A DNA stretch of 64,000 bases from Amyloporia xantha (Eukaryota; Basidiomycota; Agaricomycetes; Polyporales; Adustoporiaceae): the NCBI GenBank assembly GCA_036971615.1, contig JAYKKR010000017.1:1-64000 (forward strand), read 5' to 3'. The notes beneath the pieces were generated by a model. The model worked only from the letters and a program-made list of their open reading frames with translations, had not been told where the DNA came from and ran no database searches. Position 1 is the stretch's first letter. Each line of letters begins with the position of its first letter. This document shows positions 32,856-45,000 of the stretch, in pieces. The translations under genes were made by a program, and so were the position numbers.

Positions 32856-34486
32856 TCACAAGTTCTTCGCTTCCAAGCTGAGGATCTTCTCGGGGGCAAC
32901 CCCGACACCATTGCCCACCTTCTCGATGATCGCCTCTACCCCTGACTCGGCCTTGGCCAGTCCAAATCCATGTCCAACCTCCTTATGACCAGCAATGACA
33001 CGCTGCCAGCCCTTCCCATCACCCTTCTGGTGCTCCAGCACGACCTTGCACACACCCTCCATCGTTGTCACGCTCCCGTCGTACCCTAGCCCTCCCTTCT
33101 CCGGCGGCGCGCGCGCGCGCGAGTCGTCAAAGAACAGATGCACGAGCGTCAGCCCGAACATCGACGGCTGCAAAAAGACGATGTCGCCGCTCAACGGGGG
33201 CATGAGTCGTGCCAACGCGGCGAAGGGCGAGTTGAGCGCGAAGTGTCGTGCGAGGTAGTACGCCTCGACGACGTGCGCGAGCGCAAGCATGGCTGAGCAC
33301 GATATATACTTGAAGGTGGCCTCACCATGGCTGATGCGCGTGACCGCGTCGTACACCTCGCCGTATGTCGGCGGCGGTCCTGCATCCGCTACGCAGAAAG
33401 CCTGCCCGCTGATGTCCGGATTACTGCTCCCGCGCTGGAGCTCGATCAGCCGCTGCTCATAGCAGAGGTGGGCTTGCGAGCAGTTCTCCACGTATATGAA
33501 CGACTGAAGGATGTTGGGGATCCACGTCGGGTTGACCTTCCTCACGAGGTATAGCCCGACGAGCAGATCGCCACCGGGGCCGTAAATCCCATTGCCTGGG
33601 CGTATACAGCCGGTCCTGAGTACGCCTTTGCCGGAAGGCGTCTTGTTGGCAGCGCGCACGAGGCGTTCTGCGGTTCGTTTCGAGACAGCATAGTTGGAGA
33701 AATAGTCCTCGTGACGCTTGGGTATCAGGTTGTCGTCGTCGGTGATCGGCTGCACGAAGTACTCTGGCTCTTTCTCCCAGGGCCATAGCCACAGCCGTGT
33801 GTTCCTGACAGAAATGGACCCGGAGGAGGTATATACAAGGGTAGAGACGCCAACGCGCCGCGCCGCTTCCAACACGTTCTGTGTTCCCTTCACATTCACC
33901 TGGTCAGAAAGACCGAGGAGTGCAGGATGGCGTTCGAAAAACCGGATCGTAGCTGCGGTGTGAAAGACGGTCACGTCGGGCTCTCCAGGCCCGTCAGACG
34001 GTGCAGACGGCCAAGCTTTGCGGAACGCAGCATCCACGGCCTGCGCATCCGTCACATCGACTTGAACGAAGTCGACCTCTTTCGCAGCGCCCTCTGTGAG
34101 GTCTTTGCGGATCGGGAGACGGATGTCGAGTACCCTGATGCGCCGTGGATCCTCGCCACGCTCTAGCAGGTGCAATACGATCCACCCACCGAGGAAACCC
34201 GCCTACGGTCATGTTCGAATTAAATCCACTACACAAATTGTAACACACGTACCCCGCCAGTAATAATGTACCTGCGGCCAGTTCTTGGCGGCAGTTTCTT
34301 ACCGAGTAGAGACCCTGGAGATTCCGCTATATCCTCTGCAGTCCGCTGAACTTGGTCTGGTGTCCATCGTTTCGGAGAGAACAGTGTTGCTTCCGGCGGT
34401 AGTCGTGCAAGTTTAGAGTCGTTGAGACGAATGTACAGCACGAATATCAGTATGGAGCCTACAACGAACCAGACCGTAGCAGCCAT
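32856..34486 (-). CDS. Membrane-anchored 3-beta-HSD/ERG26-type short-chain dehydrogenase
   Basis: Two exons, 34486-34253 and 34202-32856, encode 526 residues. The ATG chosen gives an N-terminal hydrophobic anchor (VWFVVGSILIFVLYI). The NAD-binding glycine motif is assembled across the intron (YIITGG then AGFLGGWIVLHLLERG). Further SDR landmarks are DVTVFHTAATIRFFE, NVKGTQNVLEAARRVGV, VYTSSGS and the active-site Tyr/Lys (YFSNYAVSKRTAERLV), followed by RPGNGIYGPGG. This matches the 3-beta-hydroxysteroid dehydrogenase/isomerase family, which includes sterol C-3 dehydrogenase Erg26. The long C-terminal half (about 200 aa) is more hydrophobic (SAMLALAHVVEAYYLARHF) than in Erg26, so an ergosterol role is possible but not assured. 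It converges with CTP synthase. Confidence 0.85.
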
Positions 34487-34972
34487 GGCAGCAATTCTGG
34501 AGAGATTGACTCTCACAATTGTTTCGACGGGGTATATAGCGGAACAACGCGGAGTCCTAGTGCAACGACACTAGCATCCTTTGTTGACCGAGCAGTGTAC
34601 TGCAGATGCGGGCCCCGACCGTGCAAGGGACTGCAAATGGCAATTGGTTCGCGCATCTAAGCAGTTGACGGACTCTACCACCCAGTAGTATACTATGATC
34701 GTGAGAGATACAGAGGCCGGCAGGTTGACAAATTCGAGGTTTCACTCGACGGTAGACAGTATACCACATCAGCTATCCTCAAGATCATCCCTACTTCAAG
34801 TAGACAGCCAAGCAATGATTTATTTACCAAACGAAACAAGTAACATGTGTCCCGACGATAACAACACGGTACAGTGGACGACAGCAAGAACAGACATAAC
34901 TTCACCGCCGCGTTTTCGCGCTACCCACTAGATCAGCACAAGATGGAGGAGACAAACCGCAGAATGAAGAGA
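34487..34972. other. Spacer between two minus-strand genes
   Basis: This contains the promoter of the dehydrogenase-type gene and the 3' flank of KHDC4. No ORF with coding support is present. Confidence 0.4.
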
Positions 34973-36573
34973 TCACGCAGGAGGGGGTGGAGGAGGCGCT
35001 GCGTCGCTGGGAGGCTGAGCCCCAGGTGCCGGCGCACTCCCGTCTGCAGGTGTCCCTGCGTATCCCTGCTGTGCGTAGTACTGCGCGTACTGTTGCTGCT
35101 GCCATTGCTTGAACTCTGGAGAGTTGACGTCATACCCATATGCAGCCCTAGAAAATGAATAGACATGAGCCATGCACTCCGCTGACTGTAGGAAGACCTA
35201 CCAGTATGCAGCGTATGCGTCAACATCACTCGCATTGGGTGCTGCGCCGGCCTGCGCTACTTGTACACCAGGCGCGCTACCGTCTGGCGGAGGTGGCGGC
35301 GGCTGCTCACCAGGCGGAGGTGGTGGAGGGGCACTTCCCGGTTGTGGTGGTGCATATCCCTGTACATCACACAATGTCAGCGACCCACAGAGGAATGATA
35401 CATGCCGAGATCAAGTTAAAGGTCAAGCTCAAACATGGGCGACTTTCCGGGTCGACCATCACACACGAGCAGGAAGAAAGAGAAAGGAATGAGCGGAGCA
35501 TACATACGGCATAAGCACTGTAGGCGGCGTACTGGATCTGGGCTTGATGCAGTTCCATCTGCTGTTGCTGCACAACGACCTTCACTTTCGCGTGCTCTTG
35601 ACGAACGACCTCAAGTAGGTCCTCTGTGAGAACCTTGGCGCGTGCTACTTGCCCTTCGTCAGGTCCACTGAGAAGGCATAAGCTGAGCGTTATAACGGAT
35701 ACGTATAGACACGTACGTCACATGGATGTACATGGGCTCGTCATGTTCGTGGCCAGTCTCTTGGTCGACGAACCCAGAGCCAATACCCTTGATCTGTACA
35801 CGAGTCCCTGTCTCCTGCTGAATGTACTTGACAAACATACCCTACGCTCTCTCAGAATCGAGCGCATTCGTGAAGTAGAATACGACATACCGATGGCCCG
35901 ACTACCTTTGCTCGAACGTTGAAGTTGCGGATTGTCTCAATACCGACTGGGATCTTTTCCTCGGGCCATTTGCGCTGCAAAACCATGAGATAGACAATGA
36001 AAGATGAGATACAAATGACGCACTCTTTCCCTTAGACGATCCTTCTTGTCCTCTACCAGCGAACCCATGTCCAATGAGATAAGTTCATTGACCTTGTCTA
36101 TTGCGCTCTGCAGAATCTCTTGTGTATTGGCTGAGATATGCAGGTATAGCGGAGGATCCTTCTCCGTGGCCTTCGAGCGATCGGGATACCATGTACCCTT
36201 GGTGCTCACAGAGGCACCAGTCTCTTCATGAATCTAAATGATCAGGGTCGTCCAGCTCTCCTTCATGTGCGCCCAGAGCATGATTACTCACCTGTGACTG
36301 CGTTGAGCCCTTCGTCAATAGATATCTGTTCCGAACGTCGTTAATGTCGATATCATGAGTGAAGTCCGCATCATGAGGGTCCTTCTGCGAGGGCGTCCCT
36401 CCACCTCCTCCAGCAGACCCCGGGCTGGCGAATTGTGCTGCAATTTTTGCGGCGATCGCTGCTGCTGCCGCGGCCGCTTCTGACGCTGTCTTGCCATCCT
36501 CGGTCTTGGTAGCTTTTGTCGGAGTATCTGAGTCCTCTGGGCCGGCCTGATCCCACTTGCGCTTGGAGGACAT
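34973..36573 (-). CDS. KHDC4: KH-domain splicing factor KHDC4/BLOM7-like
   Basis: I predict seven exons: 36573-36292, 36233-36024, 35974-35891, 35841-35717, 35667-35508, 35359-35202 and 35147-34973, encoding 397 residues. The N-terminus has MSSKRKWDQAGPED and an Ala-rich helix (ASEAAAAAAAIAAKIAAQF). The characteristic HDIDINDVRNRYLLTKGSTQ leads into KH-type repeat 1 (IHEETGASVSTKGTWY, LYLHI). The second KH domain reads FNVRAKVVGPSGMFVKYIQQ then ETGTRVQIKGIGSGF and EPMYIHV. The C-terminus is Gln-rich and then Pro-rich (APPPPPPGEQPPPPPP), ending in a poly-Pro tail. KHDC4 relatives bind pre-mRNA and associate with SF1/U2AF-type splice-site recognition. The start is only 182 bp from the divergent helicase gene. 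Confidence 0.9.
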
Positions 36574-36755
36574 TGTGGTGGACTGGTATAATGGTCGGGG
36601 TGGTCTACACTACACTCCCGGGACGTTGCCGGCTCTGATCGCGGGTCGTGTTTGCTCGTGTGTGGTCGTAAGATCACGTGTCTGCACGTATACCTTTTTT
36701 TCGAAATGCATTTTCTTGTACGCATCCGCCCCGAGCTCTTCTACAGCTCGACACC
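36574..36755. promoter_or_regulatory. Bidirectional promoter between KHDC4 and the DEAD-box helicase
   Basis: Two RNA-handling genes start head to head 182 bp apart, so the spacer must hold both 5' control regions. It contains CACGTG-like words (ATCACGTGTC at about 36672), a potential bHLH E-box; binding is not shown. Confidence 0.5.
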
Positions 36756-39133
36756 ATGGCGGCTTCAATCTGGGCAAGAGCTGCCCGGACATCCACGTCC
36801 ACCTTCAGGACCATATCTCGGTCGACTAGACGCGTTTGTGCTGTGAGACAGCCAGGTATGTCACGTCTGTCATAAGCTATGATCGTCACTAACGCAAATT
36901 GCAGTTTTAGCAGCAGGTCAGGTCACTGCCCGACGATGGGCCTCTGCCGCTACTGCTGAGAAAGAGCTCTTCGCACTGGAGCCAGATGCTTTGACGGAGC
37001 GGGAAGAAACACCGGTGGCGAAATCCATGAACTCGGAGCAGCCGAAATTCGACACGCTTAAGGGTGCCGTTTCGGACGCGACCCTTGAGGCTCTTACTCG
37101 CACACCGTTCAATCTTACGTATATGTCTCAGGTTCAGGCCGCTGTCCTTCCACTACTTCCTGGTCTTGCAGAGCCTCACGATCCGTCGACAAACGATGCG
37201 GAACGGTCAGCACGGGATTTGCTCGTCAGAGCAAAAACTGGTACCGGAAAGACACTCGCATTCCTCATACCTGCCGTCGAGGCCCGGTTGAAGGCGATAG
37301 AGGCACACGGTAAACAGGCGGTCAAGGATGCAGGTCTCGTTAATGATAAGGCGTTGGAGCTCCGTGCAAAACGACTGTTCGCTCGAACAAATGTTGGCAC
37401 CCTCATCATCAGTCCCACTCGTGAATTGGCGTCCCAGATTGCCAGCGAAGCACTTCGGCTCACTCAACACCATGACGACTTCCAGGTCAGGCTCTTCCTC
37501 GGTGGAAGCAGCAAGGTTCAGCAGATGCGAGCTTTCATGCGAGGCCGGCGTGACATTGTCGTTGGAACACCTGGTCGTCTTCGAGATCTATTAGAGAGCG
37601 AGCCGGAGTTCAAGAAGAGCATGGACAAGTGCAACATGGTACGTCTCATATCTTCTATCATGGGTACTGCATAAGTGTCGATCAACGATCATTATTTGCG
37701 TGTAGCTCATTTTGGACGAAGCGGACACTCTTTTGGACATGGGCTTCCGGGATGATCTCGATGCTATCATAGGATGTCTTCCTCAGGCTCCTGCAAGGCA
37801 AACGTTCATGTTTTCTGCCACCGTCTCCACGCAGATCAAGCAGGTTGCGCGTATAGCACTGGACAAGAGCCACACGTTCATCAACTGTGTATCTGACGAT
37901 GCGCCTCCGGTTCACGCTCATGTCGCGCAATACCACACCATTCTTCCCAGCGCTGGACAGCAGATTCCTCATATCCTTCGTCTCCTGGCCCACGATCAGC
38001 TCACCAACCACAAGAAGTCCAAGTCCATCGTGTTCTTCCCCACCACGAAGATGACTCAGTTGTTTACCACCTTGTTGAAGCAGCTCTCGAAGACTTGCTT
38101 GCCGTCTGGCGAGAAGACTCGCATATACGAGATGCATTCGAAGCGACCGCAGATCCAACGTGATGGTACATCGAAGGCTTTCAGGCTGGACATGTCCGGT
38201 GCATCGATCCTCGTCACATCTGATGTCTCTGCACGTGGCATTGACTATCCCGGTGTTACCCGCGTGATCCAAGTTGGTGTCCCGTCAGGCACCGACCACT
38301 ACATCCATCGTGTTGGTCGTACTGGTCGTGGTGAGCAGACAACTGGACGCGCTGACCTTGTCCTCCTTCCTTGGGAAATGGGCTTCGTCACAGGGCAACT
38401 CACCCATATCCCGCTCAAAGCACTCACTACAAACGAGCTCAAGACCCAGGTGTTGGGTCTGGCACACCAGTACGATGCTAAGTCCAACCCGTACATCAGG
38501 GACCAAGTCGTTCCCGGTCAGACGGGCGCACCTGTTAACCCAGTTTGGCCCTATGCACCTGCACTCGAGCGGATACCTGACAATATCTCGTCGTTCTTGG
38601 AGAAGTTGGACGAAGATGCCGTCCGCGATGTGATGGTATCGATGCTGGGCTACTACCTGGGCAGGTCAGGGGACCTGCGTGTGCAGCGAAATGCCATCCT
38701 TCAAGGCTTGAAGGACTGGACCGTGGATGCATTGGGGTTGTCCACGCCTCCTTACATCTCTGACGCCTTCTTGGAAAGACTGGGCGTCAACAACAGCCGT
38801 TCGAGTCGTTCGGGCGAGCAGCGGAAACCCAGAAGTTCTCAACAGTCTTCTGGTGGACGCCCGTGGGAAGGGAGGGGCTCACGCTCCTCGGAGGGAAGAC
38901 GGAGTCGAGACTCGTATAGCGAGGATGGCGGCTCGTTCGGGAGCAGAGACCGTTCGTTCGGCAGTGGTGATCGCTCGTTCGGCAGTGGTGATCGCTCGTT
39001 CGGTCGTAAGGATCGTTCATTCGGCGACAGGGATCGTTCATTCGGTGACAGGGATCGTTCATTCGGCGACAAGGGTCGGTCGTTTGTGCGGAGGGAGCAG
39101 TCATCTCGCTCCACGTTTGGCACGTCTGAGTGA
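36756..39133 (+). CDS. Mitochondrial-type DEAD-box RNA helicase (Mss116-like)
   Basis: Three exons, 36756-36855, 36905-37638 and 37706-39133, encode 753 residues. The N-terminus (MAASIWARAARTSTSTFRTI, then RR) is Arg/Ser/Ala-rich and lacks acids, a mitochondrial presequence. Helicase motifs are complete: I AKTGTGKT, Ia PTRELASQIA, GG, Ib TPGRLRDLL, II LDEAD (at the start of exon 3), III SATVS, IV VFFPT, V SARGIDYP and VI HRVGRTGRGE. The combination of a long linker, a motif-VI region followed by TTGRADLVLLPWEMGFV and a basic tail matches the Mss116/Cyt-19 group, RNA chaperones for intron splicing and ribosome assembly in mitochondria. The tail carries about seven heptapeptide repeats (SFG-x-x-D-R). 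Confidence 0.92.
38934..39083 (+). repeat. 21-nt coding tandem repeat in the helicase tail
   Basis: About seven consecutive 21-nt units encode SFGSRDR, SFGSGDR (twice), SFGRKDR, SFGDRDR (twice) and SFGDKGR. Adjacent units are nearly identical at DNA level, so slippage or unequal crossover is likely. RG/RS-like repeats of this sort commonly bind RNA. Confidence 0.9.
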
Positions 39134-39673
39134 TCAGATGACCTAAAAGGATTCGACGAGCCAGCTGGCTCATGGAGGGCATGTATTGCCAGGAGGACGA
39201 AGCATAGAGTTCTCCTTGTCAATGTGCGGGTCATGCAGCATTGCTAGGTTGCATTGTATAGTAGCTATAGAGTATATCCGCATCACGCATGTAATCTCCA
39301 TTATCGCATACTTATTAGCATATAGATACACTCGCTCATCATTGCGCGCGAATTGAACTGAGGTGCCTAATAACCGGCTGTTGGTCGACATGGCGCCATA
39401 ATGCCCGGAGCAATGTCGTTGGCCAATTGTATACAACCCTTGCAGATCGACGATACTGGCAAGCAACGCCCAAACGAAACTCAAACGATTGAATGGACGT
39501 ATTGACCGTAAGGTTGGTATAGTAAGATAACAAGGGGATGATATGTTGGCCGTGCGTGCGGCCGAGAGCAGAGCAATTAGGTACAGTAGAACATACATCA
39601 CGCACTGAACACGGCTGTCAACCCAGTGAACGGGACGGAAACGACAGAAAACGAACCTCCAGATTATCCAAAG
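39134..39673. other. Convergent intergenic region
   Basis: This 3'-to-3' spacer lies between the helicase and the DUF6533-type gene. No feature with support is present. Confidence 0.4.
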
Positions 39674-41793
39674 TCAATTATCTACAAATATCATCTCGAG
39701 AAATCCGTCTTGGCCTTCGGTGTCGCATTTCCCCGACCACACGACGCGTGGATTGCGATATGACTCGCGCTGGTACGCGTCTGAATCGTACTCAACCTCG
39801 ACCGTCACGCTGTGCTCGACTTGCACCTGCACGTCAAGCTCGATGTCGCCTATATCACGGACGATATCAGTGAGCGACTGCCCGTCTGCGGGAGGGGTAC
39901 TGGACAGGCCGAACGCCTCGTCGAGTCCTTCCTTCGACTCGAACTGCGTGCGCATCGCACGCGAGACCGAGGGCGCAGAGTGCAAGGGCCGTGAAACGGT
40001 ATGTGTCGTGCGATGATGGTCGGCGGCGGCATCTGGGTTGGCTGTGAGGCGCAAGAACGTGTATAGCTGATGATCACGCACCTCGTAGATGGATCAGGAC
40101 TCTTTGACTCATGATCCATGTGACGGCTTCGCCGAGGCATGCTCTGGCATGGAAGAAACTATCAGGCTGACCTCTGACACCGACAAAGCATGTTCACTAA
40201 CCCAGAGGCCTGAAAAAATGTGAGTTCATCTGATATACGGCGGCGGAGCGACTACTGACCTGAGTGTGCGAATCACTCGTGCGGAACAATATCAAATTCA
40301 AAACATTCGCAGCTGGAAGGCAAAATTGATGTTTATCCTCGACAAGAAAAGGTGACGGCTTGGCACGCACCAGTCAGAATGACGAAGAAACCTATACCAT
40401 CTACAAACATCCTACATATTTCAAACTTAGTCCACAGTTGACCAATATTCTGCAGATTTCACTGACAACTTGACAAGGCGAGACATCCTGGGGTCTGAAT
40501 ATAAGCATTACAGATTATGGCGAAAAGAAATGCAAATGCACTGTACCTTCCCGAAGGTGGAGTAAATCGTAGTAGATAGAATGTGGAGATACTCAAGGTG
40601 ACAAGATCATAGAACATGGCCAGTACGTAAAAAAGCCACACAGAATAATGTCCAGTGTATTCTGCGCCTTGGCAACTATCATGGCCGAGATCCATCAGCG
40701 GTGAGTTTAGTCCTCAGAAGGGTTTTACTCGTGGCTCACTTTTTATGCTATTGTATGAATATGGTGGCATTAGCAAGACAATCGCCTAGTACATCTGCAC
40801 CATGGGACTTACTCGGTTCTGAGCAACTAAAAACTCAAATTGATCAGGCTTAGCATAAGCATGGATATGATACCACTTACATCCAACATCAAAGAGATTT
40901 GTGAACCATTCGGCCTGGGAATGGTGAGACACCTGATATCTAAGCATTCAATTCACTTACCGCTGTCACGGTGACGAAGATGAATAGTAGTGTCCATGCG
41001 ATGCGGAGGGACCGTCCTGATATATTTAGTGCCCTGCGGACACGGTAGCACAATTTCAGTATTATGTATACAGCGATCGTTTGAGAACAGTGACAGTTGC
41101 CGCATACAACGCGTGTTATCAAGGCACATCATGAATACAAGCCTGAGGACGGCACAGGACATTGCTCCAGGGGCGACGCTGAACCCACTGTCATGATAGA
41201 CACAGTATATATGGCCATTTCGTCTTCGCGACTCGGCATGCACTCTCAAATCAGGAAGGATGATGCATCAAAACATACCTAATACCTAGAATGACCTGAG
41301 ATACCATTGACTGTAGCACTAAGGTGCATGTAATAGATTAGCATTCTCTTCGTGCTCAAGTCAAGTGACACTTACGCTTGAAGATTGGCGCAATTATGAA
41401 ATACCTTTGACACGTCGCAGGCGAGAATTCAGCGAAGTATCCGACGGTACTAACCGTCATGGTGATCAAGCTAACATATCTGGGAGTAAAATAAGCGACT
41501 ACATATATGTGACCAGACGACCAGCGTACTAACCTGATGAGAATAAAGAGAATGCAACCTGGGCTAAGTCTCCATGACTTCTGTGTCTTGTAGAACCGCC
41601 ATTCCGCAGGTAACGTCATGACATAGCTGTCGAGAACCAGTCAAGCTGAAAGGCACCGAGCAATGTAATAAAGGAGTACACACTCATAGGCAGTAATTGA
41701 GACTGCCGCGATCCGGATATACGAGGCTGCCGCATCGCCCAGGTAATGGCCCGGATAAGGCCCATGCCCGGACACAGAGTGGTATGCCGACAT
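39674..41793 (-). CDS. Multi-pass membrane protein, DUF6533/DUF6534 type (14 exons)
   Basis: Predicted exons: 41793-41684, 41626-41534, 41479-41376, 41318-41279, 41033-40961, 40932-40877, 40675-40547, 40487-40467 (21 nt), 40411-40371, 40312-40260, 40209-40172, 40143-40082 and 40032-39674, and possibly one more between 41279 and 41033. Phases are consistent at every junction. The segment ITAYDYVMTLPAEWRFYKTQ followed by SPGCILFILIR is the DUF6533 signature. Hydrophobic segments include YVSLITMTVSTVGYFAEF, SLRIAWTLLFIFVTVTA, YSVWLFYVLAMFYDLVTLSI and FVDGIGFFVILTAANVLNLI, then the typical EAVTWIMSQRVLIHLRD. The cytosolic tail (about 120 aa) is acidic. Function of this agaricomycete family is unknown; its seven-helix plan suggests a receptor or channel. 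The donor at 40877 (GTGGTA) is the weakest junction. Confidence 0.75.
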
Positions 41794-42092
41794 AGCACAC
41801 GGGCTGGTCCTAGCTGTCGACACTGACGGGGAGCTCTCGAGGCAACATCTAAGTGCAGCTAATTGAACATGGATGCTGATAGAGAGTGTCCAAGGCGCAA
41901 CGGTCCAGTCTCACACTAGCACGTACCCCGCGCTCGAACTATCTGATAAGGTCGGTTTCACGAGGACTATTCATCAGAATCACACAGCAGGCGAACACCG
42001 ACAAATGCTAATCTCCGGTGATACAAATTAAAGACACGATAATTCCATTTTCTTCTCGTTAATGATCAGTGGCGCTACATTTCCGCAGCCCT

Positions 42093-45000
42093 CTACACAC
42101 CACTGCGTCCGACCGCTCGGGTGCTAGGCCCATCAGCCAGCTGCGGTAGACTTTTCTCGGCCCGCGAATCCGCAGGGGGTGGAAGGAACTCTGTGCGGAC
42201 GAGCCACGCTAAGTATCGCCCCATCAACTCATCGTCCACAGTGCAGTTCACTTCCCGGACATGAGGTGCCAGCAGTGTCCTCATGTTGGCATCGTTCAAC
42301 TCCGGTGCCTTTGTACTTGTGGGTAGATCATCAAGCACAAAATGCAGCAGCGGGAACAGCGCATTATCCTGGACCTCCATGACGTGCTTCTCCAGCTGGC
42401 GTCGCCACAACAGATATTCGCAACGCTCTGTGCCAAATCCGTACCGCGTGAGTGACGAGAGGAAATCGTTGAAGGTAGGGCGGGGATGTGCTGCAACGTG
42501 CAGCACACTGAGTGCATCCCGGGGAGACGGAAGGGGTGCAAGTGCTGCGAGCGCCGTACACTGCGCTACGTGATCGACGGGGACCATGTTGACAGTGTTG
42601 TTGATGTCAGGCACCAAACCTAACTGGATGCAGCCCTTCACCATCCGCCAGATGAAATCATCGGTGTTGGTGACTGTAACCGCCAAGAGATGTTAGATCT
42701 AGAATGGAGTGTGTAACATTGAGCGTACCTGCAGATTGGGAATCGCCGACCACGTATCCCGGCCGTAGAATGTGGCCTTTCAACCCACGTCGTCCAGCTT
42801 CGAAGAGCAGCTTTTCCGACACCCACTTTGTCTGTCCATACCCGGTCTTGAGGTTCGTCCTGGCGCCTTCGAGGTCATCATTCTCAGGGACACCTCCGAG
42901 GCTCTTCTGGTCCCGCGACAACGTATCGGACAACGATACGTAGTGATCGGTGTCGATAGCCGACGTGGACGACACGAAGACGAATAGCTTGGGCTTGACA
43001 GTCGCAGCGAATTCCATCGCTGTCAACGTCCCAATCACGTTTGCTGGTCGGAGCTTCTCGTACGGATACACCCAATGGACCTGATCAAACGAGACCGATC
43101 AGCAACGGATGTAAGGAACCCAGTTCGCATTTTCCATACTAGTGCGCCATTGTGTATCACCGCATCTGCATCCTCCGCAATGCGGTTCCAAGTCAGTTTA
43201 TCTAAGCCGAATAAATCCTGGTCCAGGTCGCCCTTCACCACCTCAAGTCTCGACTGCCTCACCCACTCTTCATTCCAGACACCTCGTCCACTGGCGGCGT
43301 CTCGAAGACGCTCGAGGGCTTTGTCTGAGTCAGCTGCCCTAACGAGACAAATTACTTTCTTCACCCGATCAGGGCGGGAGAGCAGGTCCCGTAAGATGAA
43401 AGCTCCGAGGAAGCCGGTCGCACCTGTCAAGAAGATGGTGAGGGGACGATGGGAATAATCTGACGACACGGCAGCGTATGAAGGCCGTAATTGAGATAGT
43501 AAACTCTCGTAGTCCTCGCTGTACGTGACCTTCTTAGATACAGCAGAGCGTTTTAGGGCTGTCTTCAGTGTTGACGGCTCGGCTGTTGGCGACAGCTTGT
43601 CGCTCTCTCTGCCGGTGAAGCCTAGGTCTGCATTGCGCAGTTCGTCGACGGCCGCAGCGAGTGCGCTGATAGTCGGCTTATCGAAGACGAGCCCTAGAGG
43701 CGCTTCAACAAGGAAGGCCTTGCGAATCTCGAAGATCAGGCGAGTAGCGAGGATAGAGTGTCCCCCAACGTCGAAGAAGCTCTCGTCCAGTGGGATCGGG
43801 GATGGCGGATTGGGTAGAATGCGAGACCAGATGGCACGGATCGCTTCCTCAGTAGGTGTTGCAGCAGGCCCGCGATGCGCCTCGGCTGGCGCCGCTTGGG
43901 CAGTGTCCGGGAAGGGCAGAGCTGGCTTGTCAATTTTTCCCGTTAGGGTTCAAAGGCATCCGTTTGAGAGGGACAAAGACTAGGCAGTCAAGGAATTAGA
44001 GTCGAGAGAACAAAGCGAAGAGAAATCATGCTCACGAGTTGGTACACTATAACTAGGTAACTTCTTTTTGAGATACTCTCTGATATCCTTGATCAGTCTC
44101 CTATACCGTCTCATACCGCTGACGACGCCCTTCTCATCGTCGCTTTCCGCAATATCACTTGCGAACTCATCCAATGCCGGGCCGCCGACAGGCACGAAGT
44201 AGCTTACGAGGACCTTCTCCTCGTCCTTGTCTCGCCGGACAAGGGTGACATTTTCTCGGATAAGCGGGTGCTGGCTGAGATACAGGTCGATCTCGCCCAA
44301 CTCGATACGGAAGCCACGTATCTTGACCTGGTCGTCCGCCCGACCTGTACACTCCACGATGCCAGTGGGCAAGTACCGCCCCAAGTCGCCTGAGCGGTAC
44401 ATCCTGTCGCGTATGCCCTTCCAGAACTGCGCCTCAGGACCTGGGTGCCCTGATGCTGGTTCGCGTATGGTGTCCTTTCGTGACTGAAGATTGAGGGAAA
44501 ACCAGTTGATGACGAACTTCTCCGCGGTCGCCTCTTGGTCTGAGTAGCCCTCTGCGAGCCCGCCCGAGCGAACATAGATCTCGCCGACCTCGCCCACGGC
44601 ACAGGGCACATTTTTGTCATTGCGATTGACGACGAGCAGCTGCACGTCGATCATACCTTCTCCCGCAGGCATGATCTCTTTCTGAGTAGCGAGGAAAGTT
44701 GCATCCTCGGAGACGCTTGGGATGAGGAAGTATGATACGGCGCGTTGTGTTTCAGTTGTACCGTACATATTGATGATACGCACATTCGCAGCGAGGGATT
44801 GGAGACGGAGGCAGTCACGTTTGGTGAGGACGTCGCCCACGAAGAAGGCATTGCGGAGAGAAGGAATCTGGCGTGTGGCTTGCGCGGAGAGAAGCTGACC
44901 CATAGCGGGCGTGAGGTGTGTAACGGTCACCTCGTTATCAGCCATCCATTCTGCAAGTCGTCCAGGGGTACCGATATCCTCGGCAGTTGGGACGTAGAGC

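Noticed and set aside
40082..40112. Separate small gene starting MSQRVLIHLR at 40112 and ending at 39674
   Set aside because: The peptide EAVTWIMSQRVLIHLRD is the conserved end of the DUF6533-type membrane protein, and upstream exons join in phase. It is the tail of that gene.
43525..43983. 152-codon plus-strand frame over the LYS2 carrier domain
   Set aside because: Antisense shadow of the GC-rich LYS2 coding sequence.
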